Source: Hypoxylon rubiginosum
Taxonomy: Eukaryota; Ascomycota; Sordariomycetes; Xylariales; Hypoxylaceae
Length of the DNA: 64,000 bases
Reading direction: 5' to 3'
Assembly (NCBI GenBank): GCA_902806565.1
Contig: CADCXA010000029.1
Span: forward strand, 62,001 to 126,000
A program made the translations under genes and the position numbers. Below the pieces are notes generated by a model, which was not told the origin of the DNA, searched no databases, and saw only the letters and a list, made by a program, of their open reading frames with translations. The stretch's first letter is position 1, and the number at the start of each line of letters is the position of its first letter. Below, piece after piece: positions 11,917 through 24,300 of the stretch.

Positions 11917-11975
11917 CGACGACACCCGACACACGACACACGACACACGACACCCGACACTTGACACCCGACACA
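11917..11975. repeat. Imperfect minisatellite of CGACAC/CGACACA units
   Basis: About 59 bp of degenerate CGACACAC-type repeats with CCGACAC and TTGACAC variants. It lies about 280 bp upstream of the SPRY-domain gene. Confidence 0.85.
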
Positions 11976-12252
11976 GACAAGAGACACCAATAGACACCAA
12001 TAATCCCTCCTCAACACTCCCTATCCGCCCTTTCTTCCATCGCAATCGATATTTCTCCATTGTAACCCGTATTCCGCGAGGATCAGCGACTTTCTTTTCC
12101 TTTCGCCTTTCCGCCTTGACATTTCATCGGGGTACTCTATCCTCGACAAATCCACCTCCGAATGCTTGAGGTTCGACGGTGACGGAGACGTCCCCCGGTC
12201 CTAAATATACGACCCCCCTTCGCAACACCACACCTGTTCGATAACGACACAA

Positions 12253-13848
12253 ATGCCATCCAACATGTCGAATCTCGACGGTATCGTAATAGGAATACTC
12301 TCCTCCTTTGGCTCCGCCATCCTGATAGCTTTAATATTCCTCGTCGTCTATTTCTTCAAATACACCACATCCGGCCGTATCTTCCTCGACCGGATCGGTC
12401 GGCCTGGCGAATACGACGATGAACAGGCATTTGCTAGAGAAGAGGCTGAGGCCCTGGAGTCGATGGATGATATGCAAAGGATCGAATATCTAAGAGCGAA
12501 AGGTAATGCACTGCTAGGACACATGCTTTCCCTTATCGTCGAGGGCGACGCATTAACAGTGTTGTAGCATTCATCCAAGCAAATCCACCCGAGTCGCTGC
12601 AGACGGACATTTCCCTATCGCAGTATTTAGCCATACAAGAAAAAGGAGTTTCGGCATGGGAGTTTGAACCAGAGCTGGAAATTGCCAACTGCTTTGTCGA
12701 GGCGAGAACAGAGATCGAGTTCTTCGATTCCGAATGCACTGTCATGAGCAATCTACCTGTGCCGAAGCAGAACGAAGTGTACTACTGGGAAGCCAAGATC
12801 TACGACAAGCCCGACAGCACGTTGCTAAGCATCGGCATGAGCACCAAGCCATACCCGCTATTCAGGCTTCCAGGTACGTGCTTGTTTCGTTTAAGTTGAC
12901 TACGTAGGCTTTGGGGCTGACATACATCTTTCAGGGTATCACAAGTACTCCATTGCTTACACGTCTATTGGTGCTCGACGATATAATCAACCCTTCGCAC
13001 CGACACCATATGGGCCCCAATTTGTTCAAGGCGACGTTATCGGAGTCGGCTATCGTCCCCGAACAGGGACTATCTTCTTCACTCGGAACGGCAAGCGGTT
13101 AGACGATGTGGCTCACGGTCTAAAGTCGCAAAACTTTTTCCCTTCCGTCGGCGCAAATGGGCCCTGTACGGTACACGTCAACTTTGGACAGGCCGGTTTC
13201 GTGTTCATCGAGGCAAACGTGAAGAAGTGGGGATTGGCACCAATAACTGGCAGCCTGGCACCGCCCCCACCCTACGGAAGCGAGCAGGGAAGTATTCTGC
13301 TCGAGACCGGACGCAGAAAAGACGAATATTCCGGATCACCCTCTCGTGGTCACGGATATACTCAATCTGTCCAGAGGTTCGCGAATGGGCCCTTGTTAGA
13401 CACGGGACATGCGCGAACGAGAAGTGGCAACTTCAGAGTACTTCCGCCCACGAGTCCAGGACCGCAAAGGAGTCCTACTGATATTTCCCTTGCGCAGCTG
13501 GTACCGTCAGATGAATTAGGCGAGGCAAGCAACACTGGCAACGCTGTTGGCCCTTCGGGTGATCACGTGGTCAATGTTGTAGGATTAGGCCTCCACGAAG
13601 CCTCCCATCCCCCGCCCGAGTACACGAGTCCAGAGCACTCGGACGAGGAGAGTTCTGGCTCGGATAGCGACAACGTTCCGTTAATCAGGGCGGGTCGCAG
13701 TCGCGGAGTATCCGCTGTTACGATAAGACCGAATAACCCGCCGATCCCCAGTTATAGTGACGCTGTTCGTCAAGGCGCTGGTAGGGACAGGAGCCGTAGC
13801 GACAGTGCCATGCCATCGCCCGGCATACCAAGGCGGAACGGTAACTAG
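12253..13848 (+). CDS. SSH4: Ssh4/Ear1-like membrane SPRY protein with PPxY motifs (Rsp5 adaptor)
   Basis: Exons 12253-12502, 12568-12873 and 12935-13848 give 489 residues; both introns (65 and 61 nt) are phase 1 and keep frame. Layout: one N-terminal transmembrane segment at about residues 10-37 (GIVIGILSSFGSAILIALIF and on), an acidic linker, a SPRY domain at about residues 120-275 (VYYWEAKIYD, LSIGMSTKPYP, GDVIGVGYRPRTGTIFFTRNG), then a long disordered tail. The tail has two PY motifs, PPPPY at 295-299 and PPPEY at 411-415. Yeast Ssh4 and Ear1 share exactly this membrane-SPRY-PPxY plan: they sit on endosomes and vacuoles and recruit the Rsp5 ubiquitin ligase to sort membrane proteins into multivesicular bodies. 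PY motifs bind WW domains, so the same role is inferred here. Ser-rich, Asp/Glu-rich stretches (about residues 418-430) may be phosphorylated. Confidence 0.87.
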
Positions 13849-16800
13849 AGCCATTCCTATCTACCTAAGCGACTCTCGACCATTCCATAGGCCTTCGGGT
13901 TGCGTGTGCTACCATTACTACTACTACGAACACCGTCCATATGCAGTTCACGATCAGCAGCAGCAAAAAAACTTGAATTTACTAGAGTCGAATCACCATG
14001 GAAAGGGGAGTTCAACGGTCAAGGGAAAGGGGGGATACAAAGCCAAATTACCTGTTGTTGTTTTTTTGCCACTCTTACTTTTGGTTTGGGGTCTTCTTTT
14101 TTTTTTAGGCTAACGACGACAAATACATTTGGCATTGGGTTCAGGTGTGTGTGAAACTCTTATATTACAATGATACCACCTTCAAGAGACAAAGTTCCTT
14201 CCTTCTCGCATTGTGCAAGCCAGCATCGGATGAAAAAAAAAACAAGGACGAAAGGGGGGGAGGGGTTTTGGTTTGGGTTTTTTTTTAATACTTCAGATTG
14301 GAAGTTTTGCCTTAAAAAACGAAAGAAGGGACAAAAGTAGTACAGTAGAAGAGACGAAGAAAGTAAGGAGACAGAGAGTAAAGAGAAGGCTATCAGGGCT
14401 TGTCGGACGGACGGACAGACGGATAAGATCTGCTCCAGTCAGAGGAACTCGGACTCGGGAGTTGGAGTGCCCCTACTATGCTAAAGCTCTGTCACATACG
14501 ATGCATCATGGTCGACATAAATGAACATTCACTTTTTCTACAAACTTCTTGGTGCATTGCGTAGATAATTACCTCGCTCCAGTGTGTTGGTTGTTAGTTA
14601 TATACGTGTGATGAGAGAAGGACTTCGTCCGTCACTAACGTGTCACAGAGACCCCTTTTCCCCGGATTCTTGAATATGATGTTTATTAGCTCGGGATGAT
14701 ATCGTCGCAAGAAAACGAAGCAGGACCAACCACATTTCCAGGGGTCCTGACTTGGGAACTAGGAAATCGGGAAACAAGAGGAAGAGACTTTCAACCATCG
14801 TGGGCATCAGCTTCTAGGAATAGCTGCGTATCGATTGTGCTGCAATTAGCAGCGCGGTCATGGATGAGATTCGGATGGCGATATATTCAAGGCGGAACTA
14901 GCAACGCGATAGGTAGAAACTGTACTGGTAATGGTTGTATGCTCATCTCTGATCGAATCCTCGCCCAGTTATTCCCCTTGCCGTTCTATTTGCCCTGCCT
15001 TCTCCAGTTCTGGATTCAGTTCGTAGAAACAAGCACTATGGGGCAAGGAGCAGCTTGAGGCAAGAGTCCATAGAACTAAAGTATCCCGTGACATCTCGCT
15101 CCCCTGCAAAAGGCAGACTCCTGTCCTGCTTGTGGTCTTGTCTCGATATGCTCTCCTATCCTGTCAGTGGTCCTGTTCTGTCCATCGCAGCATTAGGTAA
15201 CTGTGGACCCTAATTGTAGTAGGTGGTTGTAAGGCTATTGATACGGGCCTTATCCTCCTAGGTAATAGCTTTGTCCTTAGGATTGTATGTAGCCAGTGTT
15301 GTGTGGATGAGTTCTCTGTCCTGGTATGGTGAGTGCTTCAGCCATGTGATATCGCTGTTCTACATCTCGGTACAGATGGGTACTTACTCCTGCTGGAGTT
15401 AGGAGGAGATGACGAGCGAGATCCATACACGCTCGCAGTTGCTGCCCTTATAGACATACTCCTCACCTATACGATGGGAATCATGGGGCGACTGTCGCCC
15501 GTTTGGCAACGTACCGGACTGGAGTATCTATAACGCGTTAGCTGACAGTAAGACTCCTACCGAGCAAGCAGGAAATCTACCTATTGAAGGAGACGAGGAC
15601 AGTGACGGGAGGTTCATTCCTCTATGTACAGCACACGGCGAAACAGGAACCCCTACCTACAATTACCGCAGCCGACCGTGACTATACCAGCTTCCATAGG
15701 AGTACCGCTGGTGCATGAACTGTTGGTGCATGAACTGAAGAATGGTCGGAATGGCCGTAAAACATTGGCCGTCGAAGAGCTTGCAGAGTCTAGCCGATTG
15801 TCCATGTTGCTCGACATATCAGGTGGTCCATTTGTAAAGATTCTCGACTCCCGCCATGGTAGCGAACACCTCGACACCGTGGTGCTCTCAAGTACAGTGG
15901 AGGTACTTGAACCCAATTTCGGCGCAGAGACATTGTGTGTCGGATTGGTCGAGCTGTCTAGGTAGGTAGGCAACCATTGCCCGTGGATCACTGCACATTC
16001 CAGTTAGCATACAACAATTCCAAAAGTGCTGAGTTTGGTGAAGGTTTTATGACGACACGTACCACAGCAAAGCCTTCCCCAAAGCCGACCAGCTATCACT
16101 TGACCCTGATCCCATTCGCGCACTGAAAACATTGCCCAGAAGGCCTTTTCCACCTCCGGCCTGCTGATTATCCCTTGTAGGATTTCTGTCTATTGACTGT
16201 CTCTCGTATGCTGGAGCAAGAGTTTGGATGTTGGTCTAGGTCGTCGTCAGGCTCCGATTCAGTATCGCCTAGGTCGAATTATGCATATGGGTCGACTGTG
16301 CTAACTGCTGCTTCACTCGTCAGTGGACCTTAACGAATTCCAGGATGTATAGGAGAAGGATATCGTACATACCACAGTGGATAGGTATGTCATTCCGAAA
16401 GTTGGGACCGAGCTGATACGGAGGGTACCTATGATTTGCTAGGTGTATCTGCTCCCTGTTATTGTCGTGGAGCTTGTTGCCGGTGACCCAGCAGTGTAAA
16501 GAGTAGGGATAGTTTGGAGGGTGTTAGCTTTTCCATAGCCCACTCCTTGGCCCAGCTACTAGGTAGTCCACAGAGTGTCCTGATACCTTTGCCCACTGCC
16601 CAGTCCACCCGAAGCATTTCCTGCTCCCACTGTTTCAGTACGCAACACGGTCTAGGTGAGATGAGGCAGTCTTCTCCGTGAGATAGCGGGAGGAGATATT
16701 ACCCCTAGCCCGCCTATCTCCACCGTGCTTCCAAGGACAGCTTTTCCAAGTCATGAATCCGATCTTCAAACCCCTTAATCACTATCTCTGTAGTACAACC

Positions 16801-19265
16801 GAGACTTGCTGACCTGAGCAAGGGGATCGTGATAACGGATCTCTATGACAAAACACGCATGGATAGCTAGGGAACCTGCTGGTTCGCAAGCCTTCGTGAT
16901 TTCGTTGGTGGATAGTTGTAATAGAATGTGTAAGACGAATTGAACGCGAACAACGTAGGAGTGAATGACGTATTTATATCTTCTGACTGTTGTCTACCGA
17001 CATATAATAGACTAGAATAATGATAATCTCTAGGATTGAATCATCGGTTGAAAAGTTGAAGGAAAGGTTAGGATTGAAAATCATGTATGAAGGGCAAATT
17101 TTTTGATTGAGGGGGAGTTTATTCGAAGCATTAGTACCCGCCTAATCGTAGCAGTCAAGGTAATAAGCACCTGGGCAGTGAATCGTCTAATCAACAGAGC
17201 GTCGAATAAGCACTTAATGACTAAACGGAAACAGCACCTGGTGTATTTAACATCCGAATAGGCAACGTCCATGAACGCAGTGGGGTGAACCTTCAGTCAT
17301 CAGACACATACGACACATACAGCAGGCAGGTAAGTACTGAGTTTGCACTTATGACAAAACTCTAGGCAGTTGCATCGTAAAATTGTATAACCATAAACTC
17401 TGTTAAGGTACATGCACTTATAGTACCTTCTGCCATCGTGGAGCTCCAAACTTGCTAGGTAGGAGCTAGGTGTTGGTGCTACTAAAGCCACTGAAAAGGG
17501 GGCAACTATCCATATGGATTCATACTCGTTCATTAATTTATGTAGTTACGGTCCTAATAACATAGCCATAAGACATCTAGTTTGGCTGCTTTCGTTGTTA
17601 GCGCTTTCTCTCTTTAGATTTAATTTCTATCGCTACCCAGCTAAGTACCGGTAGGTATTGTTGCGGTTACCGGCTTCAATATTATTTCATTTCTAGACTT
17701 ACGATGATATCAAGGAGATAAACAGCCTTAGATATCTACCAACGTAGGTATATACGGCAACAGATTTTTAAATCAAACCAGTTGTGATTTACTTTACAGA
17801 CTTTCGAAACTATAGATTATGGCTACAAGTACAGTAATTGTCCAATCGCCATTATTTTATTGTCTCCCTAGCTAGAGCTACGCGTTGTTTATCGTTTTAT
17901 GTTAGGCGCTTTTAACATATTAACATCAGGTTCACAGCTGGCATTTATACTGGTCTCCGTTCACGCAAGTTTCCTTCAATCTTGGAATATATCTAGGTAG
18001 GCATGGTTGTGTGGCCAAGAGTATATTACATTGAGATCCTGTGGTTTCTTCCAACCTTAACAATGAACTAGTCTCGCTGCTTGAAATACGGTGTATAATG
18101 ACTATTCCTCCTAGGTGACAGCTGTCAAATACTGACGCTGTTTGCGTAGTCCAATTCTATTCCACGTCATTAGATATCTTCCAGCCTGTAAGAGTCAGGT
18201 ATGTTTGTGTAGACACTAGTTTCCCATACTGTCTTGTTTCTTAGGTAAGGTAACTATGCACATGCTTGATTCACGGAACAAAATAACTAGATTGACATAG
18301 AGTTAACAACACGTAGAAAAGATACAACGTATACTTAGGAAACTACGGCATAAATCAATGTACTATTAAGTAGAATTCTGCTCAACTTCCTAGATGATAT
18401 AACGCGAGCTGATCAGTAATTTTGGAATATCTCTGTCACTGGGAGCACTACTTAGTCTGATATCCGGTTTCAGTAATAGCGATATTGCCCACCTAATTAC
18501 TACTTACGGTTGAGAATTCTTCGTCAACGCTAAGCTCAACCATCTCTCTGAATCGGCGTACATACGCCTAGACACCAGTGCTTTGGGTACTTGGCAGAAA
18601 TCAACCTTGGGGAATGACAGAACTCCCCTCGAGACCTCGATGGACGTAGCTAGATCTAAGAGGTCTCATGAGGGAGAAAACACTGTACTACTGTCTTATT
18701 GTTAGGCTATTAGTTGAATTCTAGAATTCTCACGATCCTGTCACGAAGCCTACATCTTCGTATCTCCTATAGACTGCCCATAACTCCTGCAACTAGATGT
18801 CGCTAGGGGTAGACAGCTGACATAGCGCATCTCAACCTGTGAGAAGCACCTGCTAGTTCACCTTAGAATAGACGTATTGCATTAGAGGTCACGTTAGCTT
18901 CGTGTCTACAGCTTCGGTCCTATTATCCAGGTACCCAGGTACGGAGAGATGAATGGTGAGCGAAGCCAGTAGCCAGATAGTTATTGGTGTCAATGCGGCG
19001 TCATGCGCCAATAGGTGTGGTGGAGGAATCCTCGCGACGATAAGAATAGGTCGTTGATCGCCTCATGGTCCCTAAGACGGAGAACTTGGCGCGCGCCCGG
19101 GTAGGTATGAAGCGTCGAGAAACGCCTTAGCCCTTACGAAAGATTCGTGGCTGAGGCGAAGCTAGGGGGGCCAAGTAACGTTGATTTTAGGATAGATGAT
19201 CGCCCCCGTTATATCACCCGCGCTACTATTGGGACAAAGGGGGCATGGTCCCCACTGCGGCCGTG
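13849..19265. other. Left flank of the gene desert
   Basis: 5.4 kb with no gene I can support. 13.9-14.55 kb is the likely 3' region of the SPRY gene, with homopolymer runs (T-run near 14097, A- and G-runs near 14235-14290). 15.3-16.0 kb has two medium open frames on opposite strands (15624-15965 plus, 15653-15991 minus) without recognisable motifs; a decayed element is possible. 16.1-18.9 kb shows nothing. 18.9-19.27 kb is GC-richer and contains palindromes listed separately. Confidence 0.55.
19088..19158. other. Palindrome cluster just left of the AT block
   Basis: 19088-19097 is the perfect palindrome GGCGCGCGCC. 19123-19158 is a strong hairpin: CGCCTTAGCC pairs with GGCTGAGGCG (one G-U wobble), with an inner ACGAA/TTCGT stem around AGA. 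It lies about 220-290 bp before the AT-saturated block. Its function is unknown. Confidence 0.7.
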
Positions 19266-19510
19266 CAGGTAGATCCGTACATTAACTTCTCTTTATTTCA
19301 TTAGTACTGCCACAATTTCACCGACCAATTATATACTTAGAATCGCCCCGCACTTTTTGACGTTTTCTTTTACGGTTTTATTATAATAAGGTTTATAAAA
19401 GTATAAATAATATAAAAAAGTTACGTAAAATAAGTTTTATTAAATTATATTAATTATTAATTTTTTTAAATTATAATAAAATAAATTAATTAATTTTATA
19501 AAAAATTTAT

Positions 19511-19715
19511 TAAATATATATTAAAATATAATTAACTAATTAATATAAATATTAATATAATATAAAAAAATATAATAAATTTAACTTTTAATTATAATTT
19601 TTTTTTTTAAAAAACATATATTAAAATATAATTAACTAATTAATATAAATTTTATATATAATATAAAAAAATATAATAAATTTAACTTTTAATTATAATT
19701 TTTATTTTAATAAAT
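19511..19715. repeat. Two-copy tandem repeat of about 100 bp in the AT block
   Basis: TTAAAATATAATTAACTAAT occurs at 19521 and again at 19621. The downstream stretch ending in TTTAACTTTTAATTATAATT is likewise duplicated about 100 bp apart. Confidence 0.8.
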
Positions 19716-19929
19716 ATAATATTATATAAATTTATAATATAGTTTTTTTTTTTTTAATTAAAATTAAATAAGTTTTATAAAATTTATAATATTTTAAATT
19801 ATATTATTAATTACTATTTTTATAATTATTTATTTATAATATTTAATTAATTTATATTATTAATAAAACTTATAAAAAAACATTTAAATTATTTAAAACT
19901 ATTTATTTAATTTTAATTAAATATATTTA

Positions 19930-20640
19930 AAAATTACTACGTTTATAAAATTTATAAAAAAGCGGCTTAGTTTTTTAATTATAATATAAATAAACTTAAT
20001 TAAGTTTAATTAAACGTGTTTAAAAAATATATAAATTTATAAAAAAATATTTTAATATATTTTAATTATTATTTTTAAATATATTTAATTAAACTTAGTT
20101 AAATATATTTAAAAAATATATAAATATATAAAATAAAATTTTAATATATTTAAAATATTTTTAAATAAGTTTAATTAAATTTAATTAAATATATTTATAA
20201 AATAAATAACTAGATTTTTAATTATTTAATTAACTTATAATTTTTATATTATATTTATAAGTTTTATAAAAAAGTATTAATTTTTTAATTAATTTTAAAT
20301 ATAATTAATTAAATTTAATTAAATATAATTAAAAAATAAATAACTTTTATTTATTTAATTTTTAATTATTTAATTAATATATTATTTTTTTAATTATATT
20401 TATAAGTTTTATAAAAAAGTATTAATTTTTTAATTAACTTTAAATATAATTAATTAAATTCGGTTAATTATAATTAAAAAATAAGTAAGTAATTATTATT
20501 TTTATTATTTAATTAATTTAAACTTTTTTTTATTATATTTATAAGGTTTATAAAAAAACATTTAAATTTTAATTTTAATTTAAATATATTTAATTAAACT
20601 TAATTAAATCCGTTTAAAAAATAAATAACTTATAGTTATT
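19930..20640. repeat. Decayed tandem array, spacing about 90-145 bp
   Basis: The segment GTTTTATAAAAAAGTATTAA occurs at 20261 and 20406, with a related copy near 20545 and looser copies near 19941 and 20030. Each is followed by TTTTTTAATTAA-like and AATTAATTAAATT-like segments. Between the two best copies most differences are C/T or G/A. Confidence 0.65.
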
Positions 20641-21290
20641 AAAGCTTTTAAAAATAATAAATATACTTAGTAAAATTTAACTAATTATATTTAAAAAATA
20701 AATAGTTTATAATTAATTAAACTTTTAAAAATAAAATATATTAATTTAAAAATAAATTATTTATATTAATTTAAGTTTTTAACTATAAATATCTTTTAAA
20801 TATTTTATATTATATTAATAATAAAATATTAATTTACATTTATATTTATATATAATAAAAAGTTAAATTTATTTTTTTATTTTTATATATTTCTTTTCTT
20901 TTTTTTTATTTTTTTATTTTTTTATTCTTATTATATTTAAGTTTTTTTTTTTATTCTTATTTAACTATAACTTAACTTTTAATATTTATAATAAATATTT
21001 ATTTAATTTATTAAACTATATAATAAAATAAGTATTTTTTAATATTAAAACCTAATTATAAAAATTTTTTAAATTTAAAATATATAAATATTTTTTTTTA
21101 TTTTTAATATTATAATTATTTTTTATTTTAATAATTAATATACCATTATTATAACTTTTTTATTTATTATAATCTATTTTTTTAAAAATATATATATATT
21201 TATTAAATTTATTTAAAAATTAAATTTATTAAATAATTTTATATTTTAAATTAATAAAAAATAATTATTTATTAATAATATTAAATTAAA

Positions 21291-21313
21291 AATAATAATA
21301 ATAATAATAATAA
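21291..21313. repeat. AAT microsatellite
   Basis: About seven consecutive AAT units inside the AT block. Confidence 0.9.
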
Positions 21314-24300
21314 AACTAATTTTAAATAAATAAAATTAATTTATTAATTTATATTTTTTAAAGTTATAAAATTATTTTTTTATTACTTAGTTTTAGATTT
21401 TTTTCTACTTTTTTTATATAAATTTTTTATAAAAATTACCTTTAATTATTACTTTTTAAATTAAGATTTTAATAATTATTTATTAAATAATATAAATAAT
21501 CACTTTATAAAATTATAATATTTTAAGGTTTTTACTAATAATAAATATTTTTAATTATATATATAAGTTTTTTATAATATTAATAACTTTTTTAATAAAT
21601 TTTTTAACGCTTTTTTTATAAAAAGTTATTTTATATTATAATTTTTTTTCTTTTTTTTAGTTAATAAAAACCTATTATTATAAAAATAAAACTTATTTTT
21701 TAACCTTTTTTAAAACTTTAATAAGTTATATTAAAAACAATTTTATTAAAAAAATAATTTTTATAAACTAATATTATTTTTAGTTATATTTATAAATAAA
21801 AAGGTTTTTATTTTTATAAATTCGTTAAATAATTTATTTTTTTTATTTATAATTTTTAAAAAAAATAACTTTTTATTATTATTAATATTAATTAATTTAA
21901 TTATAATAAATAATAACTTAAACTTTTTATTAAAACTTATATTAATATTTGTTTTATTAAGGTTTAATAAAATATCTAGCTTTTTTTTAAAGCTTAAAAA
22001 TATTAAATATAAAATTAAATAAAAGTTAATAATATTAAATATATTAAAATAAAAGTTAAAATAAAATATACTTACGTTTAATTTTAATTATTATACTTTA
22101 ATAATATTTAATTACTTTTAATAAAATCTAAAAAAAATTAATAATATATTAATATATAATTTAAATATTTAAATAATTTTAATATATATTTATTTTTTTA
22201 AAACTTCTTATTTTATTTATTTCTTATATAATAAAATATATTATAATAAAATATATTAAACGCGTTTTAAAAACGTTAGTTTAAAAAAAAAAAATTTTAT
22301 ATATACTTTTTTTTATTTATAAGTTTTTTTATTTTTTACTTAAATTTTTTACTTATATTTTTTAACTTTAATTAATATTAAATATTTCTTTTAATTATTA
22401 TTATTTTATTTACTTTTAATATATAAATATTATTATATTTTAATATATAATTAAGTTTTTTTAAAATTTATTATTATTTAAAACTAATTTATTATAATTA
22501 TATATTATTTATTTTTTTTTTACTTTTATATAATAAATATATATAAGTTTATTAAAACTTATATTAAATATAAAAAAGTTTATATATTATTTAAAATAAC
22601 TTTTAATTTTTATATAAAAAATTTTTATTATATTTATTATTTATATTATATTTTAAAGTAATATTAATTATTAAGTAAAATTAATTTAAATATATTTTAT
22701 TAATTTAAATGTTTTTAAAAGTTTAAAATTAAGGAAAATAAAGTAATTAAATAATAATAGTTTAAGCTTTAAAATTTTTTATAATTATTTTAGATTTTAA
22801 ATTAATAGTTTTTAAAATAAAATTATTTATTATATTTTTTACACTTTTATTATAAAAAATAATTAAATTTTATTAAATATTATAAAACTTAATTATATAA
22901 TAATAAACTTTTATAGATAAATATTTATAATATTAATATTATAAATAAATAATATAATTTTTATAATATATTTTATTAATTTAACGAATATTTTAAAAAG
23001 AAAATAAAAAAAATAAAACTTTTATATTTTATTATAAAAATAAAGATATATAATTAATAAAAATCTATAAATTTCTTAAGTTTTTATAATTATTATTAAT
23101 TAGTTTTAATTTAAAAGCTTGAAAATTTTAAAAAAATATTTAATAATTTAACTTTATTTTTTCTTTTATATTTATTTTATATAAACTTATTAATTATAAT
23201 ATTAATAATTTAAATCCTAGTTATTTTTAAATTTAAAAAACTTTATATTATATAACTAGCTTTTTAAAAATAATATAAAATAAGCGGTTTAAATATATTT
23301 AACTATATTTTTATAACTTATAATTAATTATTTAATATTAATTTATTATTAATAATAATAATTTAAACTTAAATATTTTAATATAACTTTTTAAAAAGAT
23401 TTATATAAATAATTTATATATTAAAAAATATATTATAGCTTAAAAATAAATATAAAAAGCTATAAATAATTTAAAAAACTTAAATATAAATAATTTTATA
23501 ATTTAGTTTATATTAAAACTTAATTTAAATATAATTCTTAAAAAAAGTGTAAATTAATAATATAAAAACTTTTTAAGAACTAAAAATATTATTAATATTA
23601 TTTTAAATATTATAAAAGAAAATTAATAATAAAAAAAAATTATTTTAATTAAATAAACTATTATAAAAAAATATTATTTTTTTATATATATATTTTTATA
23701 AATTATTTAATATATATATTATTTATTTATATATTAATATAGTTATATAAAGGAATTAATTATAATTTAAATATATAATTTTATAATAAGAATTATAAAA
23801 AAAAAAACTTATTTTTATAATAATATTTTTAATATTATTTATATAATTATAAATAAGAAGTATTAATTTTATTTATATTTAATTAACTTTTTTAATAATA
23901 TTTAATTAATATTTAAACTATTATAAAATAAGTTATTTTAAAATAATTAAAATATAAATAAAATAATTTATAAAAAACCTTTTAAAATAGTTTTTATAAT
24001 GTTATTTTAATTAAAAACATCGATTTAATTAATATTAGCCGTAATATATATTTATTATTTTTATTTATTAGTAATAAAAGATTTATATTTTATTATTATT
24101 AAAACTTAATAATTATTATTTATTATTTAAGTTAATTAACTTTTTTTATTATTTTTATTATTAATTTAAATTAATTAAAAATAAAAAATAAGCTTTTTTT
24201 AAGTTAAATTATAAATAATTAATTTAATATTAATATTTATATTTTTAATTAAAAATAAAAAATATTTTTAAATAATATTATAAAAAAAAATTACTTTAAT

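Larger units (their letters stand above)
10066..12252. other. Intergenic region upstream of the SPRY-domain gene
   Basis: 2.2 kb without a recognisable gene. 10.1-11.4 kb is moderately AT-rich with nothing I can assign. 11434-11460 and 11917-11975 are short tandem repeats. 11577-11740 is strongly pyrimidine-rich on the plus strand, as in many fungal promoters. A short open frame at 10866-11126 on the minus strand shows no recognisable features. Confidence 0.55.

Noticed and set aside
15624..15991. Overlapping 112-113-codon frames on both strands
   Set aside because: No motif on either strand; both are probably accidental or part of a decayed element.
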